This document shows, piece by piece, positions 1 through 6,839 of a stretch of DNA of 12,198 bases. Under the pieces are notes generated by a model. It saw only the letters and a program-made list of their open reading frames with translations. It searched no databases and was not told where the DNA came from. The stretch spans positions 1 through 12,198 of the forward strand of contig SLNK01000054.1 of NCBI GenBank assembly GCA_007133095.1, given 5' to 3'. The position numbers were made by a program, and so were the translations under genes. This stretch comes from Candidatus Peregrinibacteria bacterium. GTDB lineage: Bacteria > Patescibacteriota > Gracilibacteria > UBA1369 > LOWO2-01-FULL-3. The first letter of the stretch is position 1; every line of letters begins with the position of its first letter.

Positions 1-1
1 G

Positions 2-238
2 ACTCGCCCATCCGATGATTTTGATGAAGAAGGATTTATTCAGCCTTTGATAAAAATTGATGACAGAGAGCCCCATCATATAGAAGATCGAAGTAAGAAG
101 GAGGTTACGGTGGGTGATGCCGTGGAAGCTCATAAATACGGAGGTAATGTAGGTACCAAAACATGGGATCACGCGCAGGAATCCCTTAATAACTATAATA
201 AATCTTCCGAAGAACCTAACACAGACGATATAAGATGA
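2..238 (+). CDS. Unknown protein, C-terminal fragment
   Basis: The reading frame is open from the left edge to a TGA stop, so only the last 78 residues of a longer gene are visible. An internal TTG at 47 could be read as a start, but the frame continues upstream without a stop and I treat the gene as truncated by the window. The visible tail is very hydrophilic, rich in Asp, Glu, Lys, Asn and His, and has no membrane segment or motif I recognise. It looks like a disordered C-terminal extension. Its stop codon overlaps the ATG of the following zinc-ribbon gene (ATGA), so the two are probably translated from one message. I cannot assign a function. Confidence 0.55.
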   Translation, partial: TRPSDDFDEEGFIQPLIKIDDREPHHIEDRSKKEVTVGDAVEAHKYGGNVGTKTWDHAQESLNNYNKSSEEPNTDDIR

Positions 239-477
239 TGAAAAAGGATGATCTAAGCTCGGAAATAATTTTTTATTGCAAGGATTGCGAAGATATTGTG
301 GAGACTTTCCGTGTGGGAGGTAAATATGTTTATAAGTGCAAGAAGTGCGGAACAAAGAATGTGGCCTTCGGCACCAAGCGCAGTGTTTACGGATTTTTCA
401 GATTGGAAGAGAAGGAAGCGAAAGAAGCAAAAAAGAAACTTTCCAAAGAGGGACAAGCATCTTCAGGAAAAAATTAA
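235..477 (+). CDS. Small zinc-ribbon protein
   Basis: An 80-residue protein with two CxxC knuckles, C15-x2-C18 and C35-x2-C38, separated by a 16-residue segment with alternating hydrophobic residues. This is the layout of a four-cysteine zinc ribbon. The segment after the second knuckle (VAFGTKRSVYGFF) is followed by a Lys/Glu-rich helical tail from about residue 57. The start ATG overlaps the stop of the preceding gene; a second ATG follows directly at 238, so the true start could be one codon later. No Shine-Dalgarno sequence precedes either. Zinc ribbons of this size bind nucleic acid or act as protein-binding modules, but which applies here cannot be told. It lies upstream of recA, separated by 137 bp that contain the recA promoter, so a functional link to RecA is not shown. 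Confidence 0.75.
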   Translation: MMKKDDLSSEIIFYCKDCEDIVETFRVGGKYVYKCKKCGTKNVAFGTKRSVYGFFRLEEKEAKEAKKKLSKEGQASSGKN

Positions 478-554
478 ATTTTTTTAACGAAAATTTAATA
501 ACCCTGTGATATAAGGCTTGTGTCAGTCGTTTTTAAAGAAAATAAAAAAAAGTG

Positions 555-583
555 TTGACGGTGAGTGTTTGCTCACCTATACT
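555..583 (+). promoter_or_regulatory. recA promoter (sigma70-like)
   Basis: A -35 box TTGACG (555-560) and a -10 box TATACT (578-583) are separated by exactly 17 bp, close to the housekeeping sigma consensus. The predicted transcript starts near 590, giving an AT-rich leader of about 25 nt before the recA ATG at 615. This placement also argues that the RecA start is at 615 and not at the upstream in-frame GTG at 552, which lies before the -35 box. Confidence 0.8.
560..577. promoter_or_regulatory. Putative operator: inverted repeat in recA promoter spacer
   Basis: A perfect inverted repeat, GGTGAG then 6 nt then CTCACC, overlaps the last base of the -35 box and abuts the -10 box. It lies upstream of the expected transcription start, so it would act as DNA and not as an RNA hairpin. 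In many bacteria recA is repressed by LexA bound to a palindrome at the promoter, and this placement fits such an operator. The sequence does not match the E. coli (CTGT-N8-ACAG) or Bacillus (GAAC-N4-GTTC) SOS boxes. That a LexA-type repressor binds here is inference. Confidence 0.6.
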
Positions 584-614
584 GCAGTCAGAATATTTTT
601 TAATCTTATTTATT

Positions 615-1682
615 ATGAACACACAAAGTGAAAAAGAGAAGGCCGTTGAACTCGCGCTTGCGCAGATAGAGAAAAATCATGGCAAAGGCGCTGTTATGAA
701 AATGGGCGAAGCCGGCAAAATCCCGATAGAAACCATTTCAACCGGAGCAATATCTCTTGACGTTGCATTGGGGGGAGGAATCCCGAGAGGTCGCGTAGTT
801 GAAATTTACGGGCCGGAATCTTCCGGTAAGACAACTCTCAGTTTACATGTTTTGGCCGAAGCCCAGAAAAAGGGAGGAACGGTCGCTTTTCTTGACGCGG
901 AGCATGCTCTGGATCCCGAATATGCAAGGCGGATAGGTGTCAATGTGGATAATCTTATCCTTTCCCAGCCGGATAGCGGTGAACAGGCATTGGAAATTTT
1001 GGAAACTCTTGTTCGAAGCAATGGATTTGATGTCATTATCGTGGATTCCGTCGCGGCATTGACTCCCCGGGCGGAAATCGACGGCGATATGGGAGATTCG
1101 CATATGGGGCTTCAGGCAAGACTTATGAGCCAAGCATTGCGAAAACTTACAGCAATTGTTTCCAGAACAAGGACAACCGTTATTTTCCTTAATCAGCTAA
1201 GAATGAAAATAGGTGTTATGTTTGGGAACCCGGAGACGACTACGGGTGGACAGGCTCTTAAATTTTATTCTTCCGTGAGGATGGATATCAGAGCAATTGG
1301 CAAAATTGAGGATGCCGGAAATGTTGAGAAAGAGTTGGTTGGCAACAGAGTGAGGGTGAAGGTCGTAAAAAATAAAATTGCACCTCCTTTTAAGACCGCC
1401 GAGTTTGATATTATGTACAATAAGGGAATTTCTTTTGAAGGTGATTTGCTTGATCTTGCAACAAAATACAACATCACCAGAAAAGCGGGAGCCTTTTACA
1501 GCTATGGTGACAATAAATTGGGGCAAGGTAGGGAAAATTGCAAAGCGTTCCTGCTGGAAAACGAAAAGGTTTTGAGCTCATTGGAAAAAGATGTAAAAGC
1601 TCTGCTTTTCGGATCCCCAAAGGAAGTTGAAAATCTCATTAAAAAGGGTGGCGCTAAAAAAGAACAAGTCGATGAGCAATGA
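615..1682 (+). CDS. recA: Recombinase RecA
   Basis: RecA forms the ATP-dependent filament on single-stranded DNA that drives homologous pairing and strand exchange, and in many bacteria triggers the SOS response. The protein is 355 residues, normal for the family. Visible landmarks are the Walker A loop GPESSGKTT (66-74), Walker B strand IIVDS (141-145), DNA-binding loop L1 around 153-178, and loop L2 with MKIGVMFGNPETTTGG (197-212), which is nearly identical to the E. coli segment. The C-terminal domain (about 270-345) is complete. I chose ATG 615 because the frame can be extended to GTG 552, but that segment contains the promoter and encodes nothing RecA-like. The gene overlaps recX by 11 bp. 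There is no Shine-Dalgarno sequence. The palindrome in its promoter suggests damage-inducible control. Confidence 0.98.
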   Translation: MNTQSEKEKAVELALAQIEKNHGKGAVMKMGEAGKIPIETISTGAISLDVALGGGIPRGRVVEIYGPESSGKTTLSLHVLAEAQKKGGTVAFLDAEHALDPEYARRIGVNVDNLILSQPDSGEQALEILETLVRSNGFDVIIVDSVAALTPRAEIDGDMGDSHMGLQARLMSQALRKLTAIVSRTRTTVIFLNQLRMKIGVMFGNPETTTGGQALKFYSSVRMDIRAIGKIEDAGNVEKELVGNRVRVKVVKNKIAPPFKTAEFDIMYNKGISFEGDLLDLATKYNITRKAGAFYSYGDNKLGQGRENCKAFLLENEKVLSSLEKDVKALLFGSPKEVENLIKKGGAKKEQVDEQ

Positions 1683-2154
1683 TTATGACAAATTACTGAG
1701 TTATTCTTTCCGCTTGCTTGCCAAGAAACGCTATACGACATTAGAAATTAGCCAAAAAATGTCGCGTTTCTTGCATAAAAGTGCAATCAATGACGAGGAA
1801 CTTATCGGGGAAGTTCTGGAACGCCTTACGGAATTGAATTATCTGGATGACCGTCAATATGCGAAGGATTATTGTTCCGGAAGGGAGAATTCAAGACCCA
1901 GCGGGAAGGCCCTTGTAAGGCGCGGGCTTAAAATGAAGGGGATCCCATCTCAAATAATAGATGAAGTGCTGGATTCTCCCACTTTTGATGAGTTTGAATT
2001 GGCAAAAGATGCTTTTTCCCGAAAGTCCAACCAATGGAGAAACATTCCTCCCCAAAAACTTAAAGAAAAAGCTTTTCGCTTTTTAGCTTCACGCGGTTTT
2101 TCTTCCGATACTATTTACAAAGTTGTAAATGCCCAGTATGATGACCCTACTTGA
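1672..2154 (+). CDS. recX: Regulatory protein RecX
   Basis: RecX binds RecA filaments and modulates, usually inhibits, their growth and activity. The protein is 160 residues from ATG 1672 and almost entirely helical, as expected for the three-helix repeats of the family. Recognisable segments are LNYLDDRQYAKDYC near residues 55-68, followed by a basic stretch (RPSGKALVRRGLKMKGI) that corresponds to the characteristic RecX second repeat. A longer frame starting at 1627 would add 15 basic residues by reading further into recA and looks less likely. The start lies inside the last codons of recA (11-bp overlap, different frame), the classic recA-recX arrangement that couples expression of the regulator to its target. 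An intrinsic terminator begins at the base after the stop. Sequence similarity in this family is weak, so the assignment rests partly on context. Confidence 0.9.
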   Translation: MSNDYDKLLSYSFRLLAKKRYTTLEISQKMSRFLHKSAINDEELIGEVLERLTELNYLDDRQYAKDYCSGRENSRPSGKALVRRGLKMKGIPSQIIDEVLDSPTFDEFELAKDAFSRKSNQWRNIPPQKLKEKAFRFLASRGFSSDTIYKVVNAQYDDPT

Positions 2155-2187
2155 GTAGAGTCTTCTTTTATGAGGATTCTGCTTTTT
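2155..2187 (+). terminator. Intrinsic terminator of recA-recX
   Basis: Bases 2155-2165 pair with 2172-2182 to give an 11-bp stem (8 Watson-Crick and 3 G-U pairs) with a 6-nt loop, followed at once by TTTTT (2183-2187). The stem starts at the base directly after the recX stop codon. It would end the recA-recX message before nusA. Confidence 0.72.
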
Positions 2188-2206
2188 ATCTGTTAATTTT
2201 TACAAT

Positions 2207-3466
2207 ATGCAATCACAATTTTTGGCCGCGATTAATCAGTTATGCGATGAAAAAAATATCCCCAAGGATACAGTTATCGAAACAATTAAGGCCGCCCTGC
2301 GTGCGGCGTACAAGAAAGACTACGGAACCAAGGATCAAGAAGTTGACGTTGAACTGGATGACAATTCCGGCCTTGCCACCGTGTATCTGCTAAAAACTGT
2401 AGTCAAGAAAGTTGAGGATGAAGATTTGGAAATTTCACCGGCGGAAGCAAAAAAATATGACAAGAAGGCAAAACTGGGAGATACGGTAAAAATAGATGTT
2501 ACTCCCATGAACTACGGGCGTATAGCGGCTCAAGCGGCAAAACAAGTTATTATTCAACGGGTACAAGAAGCTGAAAGGGATGTCATGTATGAAATGTTTA
2601 AAGACAGAGAAAATGAGCTTATAAACGCTGTTGTTCACAGGGTTGACGGAAGAAATATTTACCTTAATCTCGATGATAGAATCACGACAAATCTCCCCTA
2701 TGAACAGCAAATTCCGGGAGAAAAATATTATGCGGGCCAAAGGATAAAACTTTATTTGGACAGGGTTATAAAAACCACAAAAGGTCCCGAGCTTCTGATC
2801 TCCAGAACTCACAAAAATCTTGTAAAGAAACTTCTTGAACTGGAAATTCCGGAAATAAAATCCGGTTTGGTTGAGGTTAAATCAATAGCCAGAGATCCGG
2901 GTGTAAGGTGTAAAGTTGGCGTCTCCTCAAGTGATGAAAAAATTGACCCGATTGGGTCTTGTGTAGGCCAAAAAGGTGTACGTGTTCAAAATATAATGGA
3001 TGAATTGGGAGGAGAACGAATAGATATTATCCAGTGGTATGAAAACATGGAGGAATACATAAAAACCGCTTTGGCTCCCGCGAAAACAACTGTTATCCAG
3101 CTGTTTGATAAGGAGAAACGCGCTAAAGTTTTCGTTCAACCGGACCAAAGGCCGCTTGCAATAGGCAAACAGGGACAAAATGTCAGACTCGCTTCGATTC
3201 TGACAGGCTGGGAAATTGACATATTGGATATAAGCGAATACGAAGGAGACAAATCCAAAGCAAAAGCCAAGAAAGAGGAGAAAATCGTCGCCGAAACAAT
3301 TGAAGAGCTTGGTATAAATGATGAGCTTGTTGAAAAATTGAAGACCGCAAACCTAACTCTGGTCGAACAGCTAAGGGGATTGAGTGCCAAAGACCTTTCT
3401 GAAGTTGAGGGGATAGATAAAGACGGAGCCAAGGAAATTGCTGACGCAGTTAAGAAAACCAAGTAG
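2207..3466 (+). CDS. nusA: Transcription factor NusA
   Basis: NusA binds RNA polymerase and nascent RNA and affects pausing, termination and antitermination. The 419-residue protein has the full core order: an N-terminal polymerase-binding domain (1 to about 125, containing PMNYGRIAAQAAKQVIIQR), an S1 domain (about 135-200), a first KH domain with loop GQKG (254-257) in the conserved DPIGSCVGQKGVRVQ segment, and a second KH domain with IGKQGQN (319-325). After a charged linker, residues about 362-415 form one helix-hairpin-helix module ending in LSEVEGIDKDGAKEIADAV, similar to the C-terminal repeats in proteobacterial NusA. ATG 2207 gives the canonical N-terminus. The gene follows the recX terminator by 20 bp. 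I see no convincing promoter in that gap, so it may depend on read-through or on a poorly matched promoter. Confidence 0.97.
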   Translation: MQSQFLAAINQLCDEKNIPKDTVIETIKAALRAAYKKDYGTKDQEVDVELDDNSGLATVYLLKTVVKKVEDEDLEISPAEAKKYDKKAKLGDTVKIDVTPMNYGRIAAQAAKQVIIQRVQEAERDVMYEMFKDRENELINAVVHRVDGRNIYLNLDDRITTNLPYEQQIPGEKYYAGQRIKLYLDRVIKTTKGPELLISRTHKNLVKKLLELEIPEIKSGLVEVKSIARDPGVRCKVGVSSSDEKIDPIGSCVGQKGVRVQNIMDELGGERIDIIQWYENMEEYIKTALAPAKTTVIQLFDKEKRAKVFVQPDQRPLAIGKQGQNVRLASILTGWEIDILDISEYEGDKSKAKAKKEEKIVAETIEELGINDELVEKLKTANLTLVEQLRGLSAKDLSEVEGIDKDGAKEIADAVKKTK

Positions 3467-3494
3467 CTTCCGCCTTTATTTTTAAACGTTTTTT

Positions 3495-3503
3495 TGATAT
3501 AAT
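3495..3503 (+). promoter_or_regulatory. Extended -10 promoter of pilB
   Basis: TGA followed by a perfect TATAAT (3498-3503) forms an extended -10 element. The -35 region (TTTATT at 3475-3480, 17-bp spacing) is weak, as often seen with extended -10 promoters. The transcript would start near 3510, about 22 nt before the ATG, inside the first arm of the nusA terminator hairpin. Confidence 0.6.
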
Positions 3504-3504
3504 T

Positions 3505-3529
3505 ACCGGATAGCATATATCCGGTTTTT
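3505..3529 (+). terminator. Intrinsic terminator after nusA, ending just before pilB
   Basis: ACCGGATA (3505-3512) pairs perfectly with TATCCGGT (3518-3525) around a 5-nt loop and runs into TTTTT (3525-3529). The hairpin ends only 2 bases before the pilB ATG at 3532. It can form in transcripts reading through from nusA but not in those started at the pilB promoter near 3510, because the first arm would be incomplete. Confidence 0.6.
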
Positions 3530-3531
3530 AT

Positions 3532-5250
3532 ATGGATGAACCAAAAGTGGATCAAAAAGTGGAAGAAGCGAAATCCGCTGAATCTGAGAAGTCTAAAGCT
3601 TCAAAGGTTGATTTTGATCGGGGCGTGTCACAAATAAACAGGGAGTTCCAAGAAAAATCCACCCGTAAGCGTGCCCATGACATGGGATTGGCTTATATAG
3701 ATCTGGGTCGAACCCCTTTGAATCAGGATTTCCTTAAGCTCATTGAATATGAAACCGCAAAAAATGCTCGGATTATCCCGTTCTTCAGAGTAGGTAAAAA
3801 AATTCGTGTTGCCGTGCAAAACCCTGAAGCCCCGGAAACAAAAAAAGCGATAGATTCTTTGCGTAATGAGGGATATGAAGTTGATATAAGTGTCGCTTCA
3901 GTCTCCGGAATAGAAGACGCTCTTAAATTTTACGGAGAAGCCCAACAAAAGTATAGAAAAATAGAATTGGTAAAGGGCGCCGGGAAGGAATCAATCGGAA
4001 CCTATGAAAAAGAAATCGCCGCGCTTTCGGAGTTGAGTAAAAAGCTTGAAACCATAACCGCGGAAGAAGGCCTTAATCTTTTGGATGTTACCGCAATGAA
4101 AACGGGGGCATCCGATATCCATTACGAGCCTGAAGAAAAAACCGTTATCGTCAGGTTTAGAATTGACGGAGTTTTACACAAAGGTCTTGAGATGAAACAC
4201 GAAATTTATAAAAATATATCAAAACAGATAAAGTATTCCAGTAAGATGCAGCTGAATGTCATTACCATTCCGCAGGACGGCAGATATTCTTTTGTTTTTA
4301 ATGAAAGAAAGATTGGTGTCCGTGTTTCTTCCATCCCCACGCCGTACGGAGAATCCTTTGTTTGTCGTTTCTTGGTTTCCGAAGATGAACCGAAAGGATT
4401 TGATTCACTGGGATTTCAGGATTCCGCTCTTAAAAAGTTGGAGAAAGTCTGTAAAATATCCCACGGGATGGTTTTGGCAACCGGCCCCACAGGAAGCGGA
4501 AAATCAACGACCTTATACGCGATAATAAATAAGATGAACACTCCCGAAAATAAGGTCATTACTCTTGAAGATCCCGTTGAATATCCGATATCCGGCGTTA
4601 CTCAAAGCCAAATAGATGAAAAACGCGGATATGATTTTGCGAACGGATTAAGGGCTCTTTTGAGACAAGATCCGGATATTGCGATGCTTGGGGAGATTCG
4701 TGATCTTGAAACGGCTCAGACGGCCGCGCAAGCCGCATTAACCGGACATATTGTTTTGAGTACTCTTCATACAAACAGCGCAATAGAGACTATTCCGCGC
4801 CTTGTGAATATGGGTCTGCCTCCTTTTATGATTGCTCCTTCGCTGGATACCATAATCGCGCAGAGGTTGGTCAGGAGAGTTTGTTCAAAATGTTCCACTA
4901 TGGAAGAGCTTTCCGAATCTGAAAAAAAGGAATTTAAGGATGTTATGGATAATCTTGAAAAGATTAATCATAATGCCGTGGTTGAAGTTCCGGAAAAAGT
5001 TGCCCGCGTCAAAGGATGTGACGCTTGCAGTCAGACCGGATATAGCGGAAGGCTTGTTCTTGCCGAGATTGTTACCATAGATGAAGAAATAAAAGCGTTG
5101 ATTTTGAATGATTCCAGTTTGGTCGATTTGATTAAGGCAGCGAGGAAAGCGGGCCTTATTACAATGAGGGAGGATGGTTTTTTTAAGGTTGCCCAAGGGT
5201 TAACTACTTTGGAGGAAGTTTACAGGGTTACCAATGTTTCAGGCACCTAG
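3532..5250 (+). CDS. pilB: Type IV pilus / type II secretion assembly ATPase (PilB/GspE family)
   Basis: A cytoplasmic hexameric ATPase that powers pilin polymerisation at the inner membrane. The 572-residue protein has a charged N-terminus (1 to about 45), a GspE/MshE N-terminal domain (about 48-135), then the secretion ATPase core. Landmarks are ASDIHYEP (193-200), Walker A GPTGSGKST (318-326), the acidic LEDPVEY segment (345-351), Walker B region GEIRD (387-391), and the His box LSTLHTN (409-415). A four-cysteine zinc site (C451, C454, C496, C499) is typical of PilB and GspE and argues against the retraction ATPase PilT. No other pilus gene is in the window. In organisms of this kind type IV pili serve attachment and DNA uptake, which fits with dprA next door, with which it overlaps tail to tail by 4 bp. 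There is no Shine-Dalgarno sequence; ATG 3532 follows a promoter and hairpin. Confidence 0.93.
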   Translation: MDEPKVDQKVEEAKSAESEKSKASKVDFDRGVSQINREFQEKSTRKRAHDMGLAYIDLGRTPLNQDFLKLIEYETAKNARIIPFFRVGKKIRVAVQNPEAPETKKAIDSLRNEGYEVDISVASVSGIEDALKFYGEAQQKYRKIELVKGAGKESIGTYEKEIAALSELSKKLETITAEEGLNLLDVTAMKTGASDIHYEPEEKTVIVRFRIDGVLHKGLEMKHEIYKNISKQIKYSSKMQLNVITIPQDGRYSFVFNERKIGVRVSSIPTPYGESFVCRFLVSEDEPKGFDSLGFQDSALKKLEKVCKISHGMVLATGPTGSGKSTTLYAIINKMNTPENKVITLEDPVEYPISGVTQSQIDEKRGYDFANGLRALLRQDPDIAMLGEIRDLETAQTAAQAALTGHIVLSTLHTNSAIETIPRLVNMGLPPFMIAPSLDTIIAQRLVRRVCSKCSTMEELSESEKKEFKDVMDNLEKINHNAVVEVPEKVARVKGCDACSQTGYSGRLVLAEIVTIDEEIKALILNDSSLVDLIKAARKAGLITMREDGFFKVAQGLTTLEEVYRVTNVSGT

Positions 5251-6158
5251 TGGAAGACATCGCTTAGCTTGTATATTCCTTTTTTTTGATATACCAGTCC
5301 GTTTATTTCCAAGAAAGATAAGACGGCGAGGGCTTGTTGGGTAGTCAATTTACTTTCCTCTACAATTTTTTCCAGGGGTTTTCCCCTCCGGGACCCGATT
5401 GTCTCTATTAAAAGCCGTTCTTCTCCGCTGAGTTTGCAGTGTTTTAGAATTGCGCTCTTTGCAGGTGTGCCGCTTTTTTTGCTGGAATTAGGCGGGTCTT
5501 TGAAAGGAAGCGCCTGTTTTTTTATTATCTCTATTATTTCTTGCCCGGAAGATATTGGATGGGCGGCTCCGTTTCTGATGAGTTTAAGGACTCCAAGGCT
5601 GCCTTTTCTATCAATATCTCCCGGTACCGCAAAAATGTCTCTTCCCTGTTCAAGAGCGAAATCCGCTGTTATGAGGGCGCCGGACTTGTCCGGCGCCTCA
5701 GTTACCAAGGTTCCCAAAGAAAGGCCGCTGATTATCCTGTTTCTCTGCGGAAAATTCATTTTGAGAGGAGGACTGCCACACGGATATTCAGAAATTAACA
5801 ACCCGTTTTTCTCAATTTCTTTAGCCAACTTTTCGTTTCCCGAAGGATATATTTGATCCAGTCCGCTTCCCAAAATCGCTATCGTTTTCATCCCGTTCTT
5901 AAGAGCCGCTTTGTGCGCTATTGTGTCTATTCCCCTTGCAAGCCCGGAAACTATCGCGATGTCCAGAATAGAGAGTTCCCTGATTATTTTCTCCGTCACA
6001 TATTCGCCGTAATCACTGAAAAATCTGGTTCCCACAACGCTTATGCAACTTTTTTCAAGAACGGATATATCACCTTTGCAGAACAATTTTTCCGGCGCGC
6101 CGTAAATTTCTTTCAGGAGAGACGGATATCTCGAATCCTTTGTATTAATAATAATCAT
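5247..6158 (-). CDS. dprA: DNA processing protein DprA/Smf
   Basis: DprA binds incoming single-stranded DNA during natural transformation, protects it and loads RecA. The 303-residue protein has the Rossmann-fold core: VVGTRFFSDYG (41-51), SGLARGID (71-78), the GSGLDQIYP segment (97-105), FPQRNRIISGLS (136-147) and SGALITADFALEQGRDIFAVPGD (159-181), all family signatures. Residues about 240-300 form the C-terminal winged helix. The N-terminal SAM-like domain found in some members is short or missing. The start ATG 6158 fits the conserved N-terminus and follows a plausible promoter by about 20 bp. The gene ends tail to tail with pilB, the two stop codons sharing the bases CTA. RecA, its loader DprA and a pilus motor within 5.5 kb suggest a competence role, though DprA is also found in species not known to be competent. 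Confidence 0.96.
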   Translation of the reverse strand: MIIINTKDSRYPSLLKEIYGAPEKLFCKGDISVLEKSCISVVGTRFFSDYGEYVTEKIIRELSILDIAIVSGLARGIDTIAHKAALKNGMKTIAILGSGLDQIYPSGNEKLAKEIEKNGLLISEYPCGSPPLKMNFPQRNRIISGLSLGTLVTEAPDKSGALITADFALEQGRDIFAVPGDIDRKGSLGVLKLIRNGAAHPISSGQEIIEIIKKQALPFKDPPNSSKKSGTPAKSAILKHCKLSGEERLLIETIGSRRGKPLEKIVEESKLTTQQALAVLSFLEINGLVYQKKGIYKLSDVFH

Positions 6159-6177
6159 GCTTATTTTCTAGCATGTG

Positions 6178-6206
6178 CTTATAAATTTTTTCTAAATTCT
6201 TTCTAA
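6178..6206 (-). promoter_or_regulatory. Putative dprA promoter
   Basis: On the minus strand TTAGAA (6206-6201) and TATAAG (6183-6178) are 17 bp apart. The -10 box is good (5 of 6) and the -35 is weak (3 of 6). The transcript would start near 6171, about 12 nt before the dprA ATG. The region is almost pure A/T, so chance matches are likely. Confidence 0.4.
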
Positions 6207-6213
6207 AAAATTT

Positions 6214-6795
6214 TTATGCCGGTGCAGCGTCCACAAGCCTTACAAGAATTTTTTTCAACTCCTTGTGCTCATCTCTGTACTGTTTTTGTATGAGTTCCCT
6301 CTGGCATCTGAGAATCATGGATTCCGCCTCTTGAGGTCTGTAGGCGTTTTCCATGGGTATTACCGGATCACCACTACCCATTTTACTCACATATATATCA
6401 CCGTAATTGAATATTGTTCTTGTGAAACCCCTTATGTCGTAGCTGACACCTCCTATAACCTGATATTCGATTCTTGTACTTCTAACTCTAAAAAATAAGG
6501 TACTGCTGATACATACCACCCCCAAATCTGTTATTATCCATGCTCTTCCGTACCAGTTCATTGACTCTATCAATATCCTCCAAAGGCCCCAGAGGATTAA
6601 AACCGCCGCAAAAGGTGCGGTTATAGGAAAGGCAAGTATCAAAAGTATTGGAAATACAATAAAAAGCACTATGTTTTTTGAAAGTCTTCCAACAAGCATT
6701 GCCGGATGCTGTCTAAGGATATATCTAATTCTTTCTCCTTTTTCCAAGTATTCCTTAAAAACCTTTCCTCTGATTTTCGTGAAGTATTTTGACAT
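6214..6795 (-). CDS. Membrane protein with bacterial PH domain
   Basis: A 193-residue protein with a basic N-terminus (1-40), two closely spaced hydrophobic segments (about 41-57 and 58-76) that should form a membrane hairpin, and a soluble domain from about 80. This domain reads WIITDLGVVCISSTLFFRV, then a run ending in TIFNYGDIYV near residue 136. That is the pattern of the bacterial PH (bPH_2, YdbS/YdbT-like) domain, where a tryptophan-led strand is followed by a Phe/Gly-Tyr-Gly turn. A charged helix (about 153-188) closes the protein. The biochemical role of these proteins is not established; PH domains usually bind lipids or proteins at the membrane. It has its own strong promoter, whose predicted start coincides with the ATG. 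It is not tightly linked to dprA (55-bp gap). Confidence 0.72.
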   Translation of the reverse strand: MSKYFTKIRGKVFKEYLEKGERIRYILRQHPAMLVGRLSKNIVLFIVFPILLILAFPITAPFAAVLILWGLWRILIESMNWYGRAWIITDLGVVCISSTLFFRVRSTRIEYQVIGGVSYDIRGFTRTIFNYGDIYVSKMGSGDPVIPMENAYRPQEAESMILRCQRELIQKQYRDEHKELKKILVRLVDAAPA

Positions 6796-6801
6796 CGCAT
6801 A

Positions 6802-6830
6802 ATGATACCATTTTTGCGACTTCCAGTCAA
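6802..6830 (-). promoter_or_regulatory. Promoter of the PH-domain gene, predicted leaderless
   Basis: On the minus strand TTGACT (6830-6825) and TATCAT (6807-6802) are exactly 17 bp apart, each matching consensus at 5 of 6 positions. Only 6 bases separate the -10 box from the ATG at 6795, so transcription should start at or within a base or two of the start codon. Confidence 0.7.
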
Positions 6831-6839
6831 TTACCCATA

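Noticed and set aside
253..456. Minus-strand frame over the zinc-ribbon gene and similar antisense frames over recA, nusA, purM and dprA
   Set aside because: All are shadows of well-supported genes, with no recognisable domains.
507..515. TGA-TATAAG extended -10-like motif upstream of the recA promoter
   Set aside because: No -35 match lies at a suitable distance and a much better promoter follows at 555-583.
552..614. N-terminal extension of RecA starting at GTG 552
   Set aside because: The segment contains the recA -35, -10 and palindrome, and encodes no RecA-like sequence. ATG 615 gives a normal RecA N-terminus.
6183..6213. 9-bp inverted repeat AAATTTTTT / AAAAAATTT between dprA and the PH-domain gene
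   Set aside because: The stem is made only of A-T pairs with a 13-nt loop, and no U-tract follows on the minus strand. It is expected by chance in such AT-rich DNA.
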